From Paenibacillus azoreducens (GTDB lineage Bacteria; Bacillota; Bacilli; Paenibacillales; Paenibacillaceae): a stretch of DNA of 64,000 bases. Of the stretch, positions 46,978 through 54,211 are shown piece by piece; position 1 is the stretch's first letter, and each line of letters begins with the position of its first letter. Location: positions 620,001-684,000 of the forward strand of contig NZ_AP025343.1 in NCBI RefSeq assembly GCF_021654775.1, given 5' to 3'. Both the position numbers and the translations under genes were made by a program. A model generated the notes under the pieces. That model made no database searches. It had not been told where the DNA came from and was given only the letters and a program-made list of their open reading frames with translations.

Positions 46978-47418
46978 TTATTTTTGTTCTTTAGCGCGTT
47001 CGGCAGAAACCTGGAGAAATGCATTCAAGAAGCGGAACATTTTTTGCGCTTGCGGATCTTTCAGCAATTTGAGCAGGCCAAAAACACCGATGACTTCTTG
47101 GCTCTCGTCGGCGCGGTCTTTAGCTTCAATAACGTTGGCTGCAAGATGTTTCGCGGATTTGATGACTGGAGAAGCGATTTCCGAGATAGCTCCGACCGTA
47201 TCGCTTTTCAGTGTTTTGTCCGTTAGAGCGGCTTGGGCGAAATCATAAGACTTTGTCAATACATTCACAAGCTCAGTCAGCTTTGGAAGATTGTCGACCA
47301 GAGTCGTCAAGGATTCCTGAACCTCGGGCTTGAGCAGCTGGTCCAGCAAATCTTTTTGATCTTGACTGACAGGCACGTTTGCTTGTTCAGTCTTTACATC
47401 AGTAATTGTTTCTGACAT
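46978..47418 (-). CDS. DUF1641 protein (YjlC-like), first gene of the ndh operon
   Basis: 146 residues. The DUF1641 domain is seen in 'DLLDQLLKPEVQESLTTLVDNLPKLTELVNVLTKSYD' and 'GLLKLLKDPQAQKMFRFLNAFL'. The family is all-helical, soluble and of unclear role, and is often cotranscribed with redox enzymes. ATG 47418 lies eight bases after AAAGGAG; a longer frame reaching 47643 has no ribosome site and runs through the promoter region. A Rex-like box lies about 190 bases upstream. Confidence 0.87.
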   Translation of the reverse strand: MSETITDVKTEQANVPVSQDQKDLLDQLLKPEVQESLTTLVDNLPKLTELVNVLTKSYDFAQAALTDKTLKSDTVGAISEIASPVIKSAKHLAANVIEAKDRADESQEVIGVFGLLKLLKDPQAQKMFRFLNAFLQVSAERAKEQK

Positions 47419-47604
47419 GTCCATTTCTCCTTTGCGTAAGCAGCAATGCTTATATTTATTTAAAAAGGGCTGATAGACCCTTTTTGGGCAGAGGGGTCTA
47501 CAAGCTTCAGACCTTCCTCGGGGATGAAAAAGGCCGTAATCTAAATCACCATTTCCTATGTTAGCATAACACTCTCCAAAAGGATAACGAGGCTTAGGCA
47601 CAAA

Positions 47605-47622
47605 TTGTGAAGTTTTACACAT
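47605..47622. promoter_or_regulatory. Rex-like box upstream of the DUF1641-ndh operon
   Basis: TTGTGAAGTTTTACACAT matches 12 of the 14 defined positions of TTGTGAA-N4-TTCACAA. In Bacillus subtilis the yjlC-ndh operon is a known Rex target, which supports the assignment. Confidence 0.55.
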
Positions 47623-47971
47623 GTATACGTCTTTTTGGTCCAAAATTCTCTGATTTGCTTCATTTTTACGCCGAAATAGTGATAAAAACTATAGCGAAAA
47701 CTCGAAAAACTGACGATTCTCCTCGCTAAATAGCAATTCTTCACCTAGCTTCTTCCAAATGCCGCCTCCCTATGCATCGTTTGCCTAAAAGATTGACACT
47801 TTAAGGCATCCCAGCTTGGCAAGCCTTCCAGATATACCCAAGAATTGCTACGCTGCTTGACTCCACCTGATGAATTGTTTTCCTAATATTAACTATATGC
47901 GCGTTTCCGTACTTTTCCAATATCCAATTTCGGATTTGTACATATCAATAGGCGATCAATCGGGCACGAAA

Positions 47972-48013
47972 AAACCGCTCTTCCTGCACGCGGGTGCTTG
48001 GCGAGAGCGGTTT
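47972..48013 (-). terminator. Terminator of ccdC
   Basis: AAACCGCTC and GAGAGCGGTTT form the stem; on the minus strand the A-run upstream gives a U-tract. Confidence 0.8.
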
Positions 48014-48026
48014 GGATCATCCGCAA

Positions 48027-48554
48027 TTAAGGTTGGTTCGGCGTCTGCGGCGTGATCGGGTCCGAATTCAGTGCGCCGGAAGCTTCAATGGTCCGATACT
48101 GCTTCAGCATAAAAATTCTCCAGCGGACGATCATGCCGAATGCCAGCAGGAAGAAAAGCGCGCCGGATTGCGGAATCGAAACATATTCATCAATCACTTG
48201 GTGGAGCACCGTGCGAACGATCAGAAGCACAAACAAAATAACGACGAAGCTCTTGGAGCGTTTGGCAAATATGTGGCCTTCGCTCACCTCGAATTTGGTG
48301 CTTCGGATCAGCGGATATGAAAACAAGAACCAGCCGACAAGGAAGGCGATCAAAGCCCAAAGAATGGGGACGCGTACAGCGGGCGCCACGAACATCAGAA
48401 AGCCTGTGGCCATGCCCATCGGCGGGATCAGTATTTTTTTAATGGTAACCGGTTTGTTGCTGGCCTTCAAACGTACAAAGATGACCGCAAGCGCCATAAC
48501 CAGTGCCCCCACGGTGGATCCAATTTGAAGGAATGAGGGACTAATATGAGCCAA
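48027..48554 (-). CDS. ccdC: CcdC family protein (cytochrome c biogenesis)
   Basis: 175 residues with four or five hydrophobic helices. 'ALVMALAVIFVRLKAS', 'KKILIPPMGMATGFLMFVAPAVR', 'AKRSKSFVVILFVLLIVRTVL' and 'GALFFLLAFGMIVRWRIFM' match the CcdC (DUF1453) layout. The Bacillus protein accompanies CcdA, although its exact role is unclear. The start is probably TTG 48554, eight bases after AGGAG; TTG 48560 is the alternative. It stands alone and has its own terminator. Confidence 0.82.
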   Translation of the reverse strand: MAHISPSFLQIGSTVGALVMALAVIFVRLKASNKPVTIKKILIPPMGMATGFLMFVAPAVRVPILWALIAFLVGWFLFSYPLIRSTKFEVSEGHIFAKRSKSFVVILFVLLIVRTVLHQVIDEYVSIPQSGALFFLLAFGMIVRWRIFMLKQYRTIEASGALNSDPITPQTPNQP

Positions 48555-48661
48555 GTTCAAGACTCCTCTCCAAAAAAAGATGTAATTAATCACATATAAC
48601 TATATTATATCACACCCACCAAGAAGTAAACTTGTGCTCCGTTTGAAGTCAAGTTGCCTGA

Positions 48662-49231
48662 TTACCTGCGGTTTTCAGAGTTCATGCCATCCACAAACAT
48701 CCTCAGTACATACCGAAAGCTCTCGTCCAATGGGATATCCATTTGAAAGCCGCCATGCTGCTCAAGCGTCGCAAATCCATGCAAAAGGCTGCGCAGACCG
48801 CGAATGGCATGCAGCGTCTCCTGTTCTCCAAGCCCGAAAGGTTCCATAATCCGGAGAAAGAGATCCAGCAGCTCCTGTTTGGCCTGGTCGAGTTCTTCAT
48901 GCTGCAGCAGGTTTACCTTATAAAATGCTTCGTACAGCCCTGGTCGGGAGCGGGCAAACCGGAGGTATGCTTCGCATAGACTCAAAATGGCTTCATCACC
49001 GGATTTGCCAATAACGGCGTCGCGGGTTGTCTCGACGAGCAGATGCAGGCAGTAAACCGTCAGCGCTGCGCGCAGATCGGGCAGCCCCTTCACATGATTA
49101 TACAGCGAAGGCGAGCGTACGTTTAATTTTTGCGCCAGAGCGGCCAGCGTAAGCGAGTCCAATCCCGATTCGTCGGCAAGCTCGGCGGCGGCAACCAGCA
49201 AGGTGTGGCGGTCAAGTCCTATTTTAGCCAT
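48662..49231 (-). CDS. TetR/AcrR-family transcriptional regulator
   Basis: 189 residues. The helix-turn-helix is 'AAAELADESGLDSLTLAALAQKLNVRSPSLYNHVKGLPDLRAAL' (about 13-56). The C-terminal part belongs to the WHG/TetR_C_33 type, with 'RGLRSLLHGFATLEQHGGF'. ATG 49231 has AAAGGAGGGAAG, which lies inside the last codons of the upstream metallo-beta-lactamase-fold gene, so the two are one operon. Two ACTAAT-N3-ATTAGT palindromes in the operon promoter are the likely autoregulatory operators. Confidence 0.93.
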   Translation of the reverse strand: MAKIGLDRHTLLVAAAELADESGLDSLTLAALAQKLNVRSPSLYNHVKGLPDLRAALTVYCLHLLVETTRDAVIGKSGDEAILSLCEAYLRFARSRPGLYEAFYKVNLLQHEELDQAKQELLDLFLRIMEPFGLGEQETLHAIRGLRSLLHGFATLEQHGGFQMDIPLDESFRYVLRMFVDGMNSENRR

Positions 49232-49234
49232 AGG

Positions 49235-49951
49235 TTACTTCCCTCCTTTAAAAGCTTCGGCTGCGCGTTGGACAGCATGGTTCATCGCATCAACCGGATT
49301 TTCGATCATCGAGCCGTGGCCGACGGCAAGCCAAGAAGGCTGAAGCGCCGTTAAACGGCGGGCGCTCGCGAGAGCAGCCTCTTTGTTCCAGGTCGCCATC
49401 GCCGGAAAAGGGAACAGCAGCCGCATATGGCCGGATACGGCCATTCCGCCCCGGATTTGAAAAGCATCGCCGGCTATCAGCACCTTGCTCCGCGTATCCA
49501 GAAATGCCATATGTCCCGGAGTATGGCCGGGCGAGGCGATGGCCTGCAGCGATCCGATCCGGTCTCCGTCAGCGATCAAATGATCCGGTTTGGTGCGGAT
49601 GTTCTTAGGAACGCTTCCCCGGATAGCCGTCTGCGGCTCGCCTTCTTCGAGAGCGCTGCTGCCGGCCAGAAGGGCCTGGTCACGGCGCGAAATATAGACT
49701 TGTGCGGTTGGAATGGCATCCTTAAGCGCATCCAGAGCGCCAATATGATCTCCATGCGCATGGGTAAGCAGGATGCGGGTAATCGGTTTGCCTAGCGAAT
49801 CGGCTGCTTCACGTATCCCCTTGATGCTGAATGGCATGCCTGCGTCGATTAGAGTAAGGCCGTCATTTTCTTCCACAAGGTACACGTTTACCGGAAACAG
49901 ATTCGGCATAAAGGAAAGTTGGGTTACTTGATGAACTGTCGTCTTTTTCAT
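49235..49951 (-). CDS. Metallo-beta-lactamase-fold hydrolase
   Basis: 238 residues. The metal motif is 'LLTHAHGDHIGAL' (His64, His66, Asp68, His69), with further ligands in 'SPGHTPGHMAFL' and 'LIAGDAFQ', and a final 'LAVGHGSMIE'. This is the glyoxalase II/MBL fold; it could open a lactone, hydrolyse a thioester or act on a drug. ATG 49951 follows GGAGGAAG; an in-frame start at 49969 overlaps that site. It is the first gene of an operon with tetR, suggesting it acts on the compound the regulator senses. Confidence 0.9.
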   Translation of the reverse strand: MKKTTVHQVTQLSFMPNLFPVNVYLVEENDGLTLIDAGMPFSIKGIREAADSLGKPITRILLTHAHGDHIGALDALKDAIPTAQVYISRRDQALLAGSSALEEGEPQTAIRGSVPKNIRTKPDHLIADGDRIGSLQAIASPGHTPGHMAFLDTRSKVLIAGDAFQIRGGMAVSGHMRLLFPFPAMATWNKEAALASARRLTALQPSWLAVGHGSMIENPVDAMNHAVQRAAEAFKGGK

Positions 49952-49976
49952 AATAATCTTCCTCCGCATCTACCAA

Positions 49977-49991
49977 ACTAATGATATTAGT
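49977..49991. promoter_or_regulatory. TetR operator candidate 1
   Basis: ACTAAT-GAT-ATTAGT, a perfect 6 bp palindrome with a 3 bp centre, just upstream of the ribosome site of the metallo-beta-lactamase-fold gene. Confidence 0.65.
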
Positions 49992-49996
49992 ATTAT

Positions 49997-50013
49997 AACT
50001 AATACAATTAGTT
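49997..50013. promoter_or_regulatory. TetR operator candidate 2
   Basis: AACTAAT-ACA-ATTAGTT repeats the same half-sites as candidate 1. The two centres are 21 bp apart, that is two helical turns, so dimers would bind on one face. Confidence 0.65.
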
Positions 50014-50059
50014 TTAACAAGCTTATTTTTATTTTGAAATAAAAAAGCGAGGGAATCAT

Positions 50060-50098
50060 ATGAAAAAACGTTTCCAAAAATACATATTCATACTATAA
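50060..50098 (+). CDS. Possible 12-residue peptide ORF
   Basis: ATG 50060 with GAGGGAATC upstream opens a frame for MKKRFQKYIFIL and a stop. A strong terminator follows 40 bases later (50138-50167), so this could be a tiny transcription unit, a remnant or an attenuator leader. No homologue is known to me. Confidence 0.2.
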   Translation: MKKRFQKYIFIL

Positions 50099-50137
50099 TG
50101 GTTTTGTAAACCCTTTCATATGTCTAATCTGATTTTT

Positions 50138-50167
50138 GGGCCCTTCCTGCGAAGGGCCCCTTTTTTT
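50138..50167 (+). terminator. Strong terminator in the gap before sigma factor 2
   Basis: GGGCCCTTC-CTGC-GAAGGGCCC followed by seven T residues. No ordinary gene precedes it on the plus strand; only the 12-residue frame at 50060 does. Confidence 0.75.
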
Positions 50168-50188
50168 ACATATCAGATAATAGTATAA

Positions 50189-50379
50189 ACTTCCGGGGTC
50201 CCCGCAAAGTAATCGGAATAAGCTTCGAAGGTCATGCGTCACTCAGTACTTTTACTCCGTAAAAGCGCCTCTCTTCGAGAGTCGTCGGACTTCTTTCCGA
50301 TACTCTCAGTACTTTTGCTTTGCAAAAGCGCCCTTCAGGCGTCGGACTTCTTTCCGATACTTTTTGTGGGGTTATTTTA
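50189..50379. repeat. CCCCGCAAAG/CTTTGTGGGG element, copy 3
   Basis: 191 bp, ACTTCCGGGGTCCCCGCAAA to TTTTTGTGGGGTTATTTTAG. It is about 90 percent identical to copies 1 and 2 but lies outside the duplicated unit, so it is an independent copy. Confidence 0.85.
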
Positions 50380-50580
50380 GTAAAAGTGAGAACATCGCTG
50401 GCCTAAGGCCGTCTAATTGTATAGAAGAAAAACGCCAACCGAAGTACCCTTCAAAGAAGACAGACCGCATTTGGCGGAAATTTTTTCTTGCGATTATAAA
50501 ATTACTTAAGCTCCGCTTAAAACTTATATATTCTATAATCTTATAAGATAAGAGTGAAAGAGAGAGCAGGGAGGATCGTC

Positions 50581-51186
50581 ATGATGGACGCGTCACGGGA
50601 TGCTGCGTTGGTCAGGGAAGTACTGGCTGGTCAAAAAGAAAGCTTTACGCAGCTAGTGGATGCACACAAAAACAAAATCTACGGGTTGCTGCGCGGAATG
50701 GGTGCAGGTCCGCAGGATGCCCAAGATTATACTCAGGAGGCTTTTCTCAAGGCATACCGGAAGCTGGGGACTTTTAGGGAGGAATCCAGTTTTGCTTCCT
50801 GGATGTACACGATTGCCGTAAATGTGATGAGGGATGCCAAGCGGAAAAAAAAAGCCGAGCCGGCGGATGATGAGGTCTTGGCCCAAGGGCGTCATCATAG
50901 CGAAACGCCGGAATTCGTTTATTTGCGCAAGGAGACCGGCGGAGAAGTAAGTCGTTTACTGGAGGAGCTTCCGGATAAATACCGCATCGTGCTTCTCCTT
51001 AGATATACAAATGAACTCAGTTATGAAGAAATTGCCGAAATTGCCGGTATTGAAGTGAATCAGGTGCGCAACCGGCTTCACCGGGCCAAGAAGTCCTTAT
51101 ATAAGAAAATCAAGGATAAGGAGGGGATGAAGAATGAAATGCTGGAAGCTATCGCAAACGAAAAAGTACATTCAATCTGGAAATGA
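50581..51186 (+). CDS. ECF-family RNA polymerase sigma factor
   Basis: 201 residues. Region 2 covers 'YGLLRGMGAGPQDAQDYTQEAFLKAYRKLGTFREESSFASWMYTIAVNVMRDAKRKK' (about 34-92), region 4 covers 'LPDKYRIVLLLRYTNELSYEEIAEIAGIEVNQVRNRLHRAKKSLYKKI' (about 130-180). ATG 50581 follows GGGAGG by six bases. It overlaps the downstream anti-sigma gene by 53 bases, the typical arrangement for a cognate pair. Regulon unknown. Confidence 0.93.
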   Translation: MMDASRDAALVREVLAGQKESFTQLVDAHKNKIYGLLRGMGAGPQDAQDYTQEAFLKAYRKLGTFREESSFASWMYTIAVNVMRDAKRKKKAEPADDEVLAQGRHHSETPEFVYLRKETGGEVSRLLEELPDKYRIVLLLRYTNELSYEEIAEIAGIEVNQVRNRLHRAKKSLYKKIKDKEGMKNEMLEAIANEKVHSIWK

Positions 51187-52744
51187 TGGAGACGATGAGC
51201 TGAAGTTCCATATTGAGATATGTCCGGAGTGTCAGACATTGGTACGTGAAGCTGAAGAAGAGGAAAAGCTTTGGATGGACCTGCTGTATTCGGAATCCCT
51301 GCCCGAAGGTTTCACGGAGCGGGTTATGTCTGCACTCGAAGGGGTGGAAATCGAACAGACTGAGCCAATCCATTCGGCTGCAGCAAGCAAACGTATTCGA
51401 AAAACACGGCGGCTGTTGAAAAAAAGCGCCTTATGGATCGCATCGTTGTTCATTGTTACCGCAGCCTTTACACTATACGCCCAGCCGTCTATTGCCGATT
51501 GGGTAAGATCCATTTTTTCGAATGAGACAACGGACAGCGGCATGATGGACGCCCGCCAGGTCGGGCTCCTGCAGAACCCCCACGTAAAGGTTGAGGATAA
51601 GGGGTACATCCTTGAAATCAATGAAGTGATTGCGGATGCCACCAGACTCGTGATGGGAGTCAAAGTAACAGATCCTGAAGGGAAACCTCTAGTTTATCAA
51701 GTGAACTGGAATAACTTGCATATCAGAGATGCGAACGGAAAAGAAGTGGCAGAGCTCAGGGGCATTGAAGGCACGGATACCATCGAAAAGCTGACATTTA
51801 CTTTTACGCAGGAAATCAATACGGATGAGTTGGATGTGGAAGGACATGTGGATCGCATTGCGATCCCGTTCTCGGAGCAGTATGTGGAAGGGAAGTGGGA
51901 TTTCAGCTTCAAGCTCGACATGAGGAAGGCAAACGAGCTGACGGTTGTCACTCCGCTGCATCAGCAATATACAACCCCTGAAGGTATGCACATTGAAATG
52001 GAAAAGCTGGTCCGGACACCAAGCGGGGTACGTCTGGAATTAAACACCAGCCTAAGGGGCAAGGCTGCGGAACTTTCTCCGGAAGAACTCGAAGGACAGC
52101 AGCAGCTCATGTTTCATTTTGAAAACGAGCAAGGAGAAGTCATCTCTAACGTGGACAGTTATAAAGTTGGCCATGCCCGAACGATCATTTCGCAAATCAG
52201 CGAGATGAATGCGGGCAAACTCCATTGGACCTATACATTTAACTATCTCCCTTATGACCATCAGAAGCTTCGTTTTGTATTCGATGGATATTCGATTCCC
52301 GTAAAAAGCGGCGGGTCGGTAGAGCTGATATCCAAAGATTTCAAAAAGAGTCCGATTATTTTTAAAGATCAAGGGGATGAATTTACCTTAAACGATTTCA
52401 GGGTTCATCAGGATCCCAACCTGAAAGAAGATGAGGAGCCGAGGGAAAGCATCATTCAGGTGACAGGAAAGATGTATAACCGGTTCAATAATGATACTTG
52501 GGTTGTGAAGGATCAGGACGGCAAGGAATATCAGGTAGGTTTTAAAGGATCCGTTCGATGGGGCGAGGTCAACCTGGTATCCGGAGAACCTGGTTTTATC
52601 GTGTACGGAATGGGGAAACTTCCGGAAAAAGCAACCTTGATCCGCACAGTTACTGATAAGTTTTACGATAATGTGAAATGGTCCTTTGAAATTCCTAAAG
52701 CCAAGTCCATACCCGGCCTGGAAAATGCGGATCCGCAGAACTAA
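51134..52744 (+). CDS. Anti-sigma factor with zinc-finger-like N-terminus and DUF4179 domain
   Basis: 536 residues. The N-terminus has 'LKFHIEICPECQTL' (His-x3-Cys-x2-Cys), the ZAS zinc motif of anti-sigma factors. One helix 'SALWIASLFIVTAAFTLYA' (about 97-115) crosses the membrane, and a DUF4179 domain (about 130-230) begins with 'VEDKGYILEINEVIADATRLVMGVKV' and is followed by DUF5643-like beta domains. It probably sequesters the overlapping sigma factor and releases it on an envelope signal. The hairpin after the stop ends the operon. Confidence 0.9.
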   Translation: MKCWKLSQTKKYIQSGNDGDDELKFHIEICPECQTLVREAEEEEKLWMDLLYSESLPEGFTERVMSALEGVEIEQTEPIHSAAASKRIRKTRRLLKKSALWIASLFIVTAAFTLYAQPSIADWVRSIFSNETTDSGMMDARQVGLLQNPHVKVEDKGYILEINEVIADATRLVMGVKVTDPEGKPLVYQVNWNNLHIRDANGKEVAELRGIEGTDTIEKLTFTFTQEINTDELDVEGHVDRIAIPFSEQYVEGKWDFSFKLDMRKANELTVVTPLHQQYTTPEGMHIEMEKLVRTPSGVRLELNTSLRGKAAELSPEELEGQQQLMFHFENEQGEVISNVDSYKVGHARTIISQISEMNAGKLHWTYTFNYLPYDHQKLRFVFDGYSIPVKSGGSVELISKDFKKSPIIFKDQGDEFTLNDFRVHQDPNLKEDEEPRESIIQVTGKMYNRFNNDTWVVKDQDGKEYQVGFKGSVRWGEVNLVSGEPGFIVYGMGKLPEKATLIRTVTDKFYDNVKWSFEIPKAKSIPGLENADPQN

Positions 52745-52767
52745 TGAGTTTTTGATATGTCAAAATA

Positions 52768-52818
52768 AGCGTACCTCCTAAATGGCCTGATGCCAGGAAG
52801 GAGGTACGCTATTTTTTA
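52768..52818 (+). terminator. Terminator after the sigma/DUF4179 operon
   Basis: AGCGTACCTCCT and AGGAGGTACGCT form a 12 bp stem followed by ATTTTTT. Confidence 0.88.
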
Positions 52819-52842
52819 GCAGTATAGAATTTATAAGTTTTT

Positions 52843-52910
52843 TTGGGGGTCCCCGCAAAGTATTTGGAATAAGCATCGAAGCATAGGCTCCACTTTGTGG
52901 GGTTATTTTA
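52843..52910. repeat. CCCCGCAAAG/CTTTGTGGGG element, short copy 4
   Basis: 68 bp. It keeps both ends (GGTCCCCGCAAAGT and ACTTTGTGGGGTTATTTTA) and GGAATAAGC but lacks the inner blocks of the full copies. Confidence 0.75.
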
Positions 52911-52971
52911 GAGTCTTTATTGTAGTCGATGTATCCGCATGGGATGGGTAAGCATTGCTGCCGCAAAGCCG

Positions 52972-54003
52972 TTAATCATGCTTTATATAGATTTTCCGGT
53001 ATACAGCCGGCGTCAGACTTTCGAATTTTTTGAAGGTTTTGATAAAATATCCCGGATCGGCAAAACCCATCTCGTCGCTGATCTGATTGACGGACAAATC
53101 GGTTGTTTCCAGGAGCTGCTTGGCCCATTCGATTTTGAGCCGGGGGACGAATACGGAGAAATTCTCGCCCGTCTCCCGGGTAAAGATGCGGCTGAAATAG
53201 CTTGGGCTGACATGGCAAAGATTTGCCATATCCCGTAAATGGACGTTTTCGCGCTTATGCCGGTAAATATAATCGAAAGCGGGCTGCAGCGTCAGGTTGC
53301 TCGAACGGTACGCATTGGCCATGCTTTTTTGGATCTTCGTGTCGATGAGGGTGCTTGAAAGTTCGTTTTGCATCGCCTGAAGATGTTCATAGGCCGGCGC
53401 TGCAGGGGGGATGGAAGTTGTAGTGTTAGTCGGCTCCAGAGATAACGTTTTTCTGTACATATCGATCGTTGCGTTTTTATGGATAGCCTCTTCAACGATA
53501 TAATTGCATAAATGAAACAACATTTCGGCAATCGTCGACACTTCTTCGGAGGACAAGATCGGCAGGGACCGATATTCGTTTTTGAGCGCCTTAAACTTCC
53601 GGTCTGTTTCAGCGTTCGCCGGCCGGGTTACAATTTGTTCAAGCGGAAGATCCGAGTCCCGAAGTTTGATTTGCCCCGCCATGATCGCGCCGATGTATTG
53701 GTTATCTATAATGATCGGAATCGCGATGTCGATAATGCCGAAATGGCATTTGTAGACATAAGGTTTGTTCGTGCGGACGGCTTCCAGCCCTCCCCGCGCA
53801 TCGCATTTCTGACAGTAGGAAGACAGGGCATCATCTTGGCGCACCGCTTGGCAGAAGGCCTGGCAGTGGCTGTGCTTGGTGACGGGCACTCCTTTGTAAT
53901 CGACTGTGATAATCGCCATCCGGGTAACCAGGGAAAGCGAGTCCTGCAGTTTATGCCATTTATCGATATCAATGATCCGGTGCAGATCAAATCTTGAGTT
54001 CAT
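52972..54003 (-). CDS. PocR-domain AraC-family transcriptional regulator
   Basis: 343 residues. The N-terminal PocR ligand-binding domain (about 5-165) has the family cysteine pattern 'SHCQAFCQAVRQ...SSYCQKCDARGG' and 'PYVYKCHFGIIDIAIPIII'. The C-terminal AraC domain (about 240-340) has 'VHLRDMANLCHVSPSYFSRIFTRETG' and 'SVNQISDEMGFADPGYFIKTFKKFE'. ATG 54003 follows GGAGCGAAC. It is divergent from gldA and the dihydroxyacetone kinase gene, so it probably activates them in response to glycerol, dihydroxyacetone or a propanediol. Confidence 0.93.
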   Translation of the reverse strand: MNSRFDLHRIIDIDKWHKLQDSLSLVTRMAIITVDYKGVPVTKHSHCQAFCQAVRQDDALSSYCQKCDARGGLEAVRTNKPYVYKCHFGIIDIAIPIIIDNQYIGAIMAGQIKLRDSDLPLEQIVTRPANAETDRKFKALKNEYRSLPILSSEEVSTIAEMLFHLCNYIVEEAIHKNATIDMYRKTLSLEPTNTTTSIPPAAPAYEHLQAMQNELSSTLIDTKIQKSMANAYRSSNLTLQPAFDYIYRHKRENVHLRDMANLCHVSPSYFSRIFTRETGENFSVFVPRLKIEWAKQLLETTDLSVNQISDEMGFADPGYFIKTFKKFESLTPAVYRKIYIKHD

Positions 54004-54074
54004 CTTGTTCGCTCCAATTCGCATGGGAATCATATTTTTATGCCATTTTGATTATACTAAAATGTTGGTTTTCA

Positions 54075-54111
54075 GGACAAGATAGTACAATTTTGGCGGT
54101 AATGGACAAGA
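54075..54111. promoter_or_regulatory. Direct GGACAAGA repeats, AraC-type binding candidates
   Basis: GGACAAGA occurs at 54075-54082 and 54104-54111, 29 bases apart, between the divergent regulator and gldA. Direct repeats spaced by near-integral turns are usual for AraC-family activators. Confidence 0.4.
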
Positions 54112-54121
54112 AAATTCCATC

Positions 54122-54135
54122 GGAAAGCGCTTTAA
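54122..54135. promoter_or_regulatory. cre-like CcpA site upstream of gldA
   Basis: GGAAAGCGCTTTAA matches the cre consensus TGAAAGCGCTTTCA at 12 of 14 positions, consistent with glucose repression of glycerol use. Confidence 0.5.
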
Positions 54136-54211
54136 ATGGACTTTGAAGTGCAATGATCCTGCGATGCATCCAAAGTATAATGGACGTGAGAATATGAAGG
54201 AGGGAATCATG

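Larger units (their letters stand above)
47419..48026. other. Regulatory gap between ndh operon and ccdC
   Basis: About 600 bases without a supported gene. It contains the ndh operon leader, a small hairpin AAGGG/CCCTT at 47463-47479, the Rex-like box at 47605-47622 and the ccdC terminator at 47972-48013. I see nothing recognisable in 47700-47960. Confidence 0.6.

Noticed and set aside
47419..47643. 75-residue N-terminal extension of the DUF1641 protein
   Set aside because: The extension has no ribosome site, crosses the Rex-like box and promoter region, and is not family-like; the start at 47418 has AAAGGAG.
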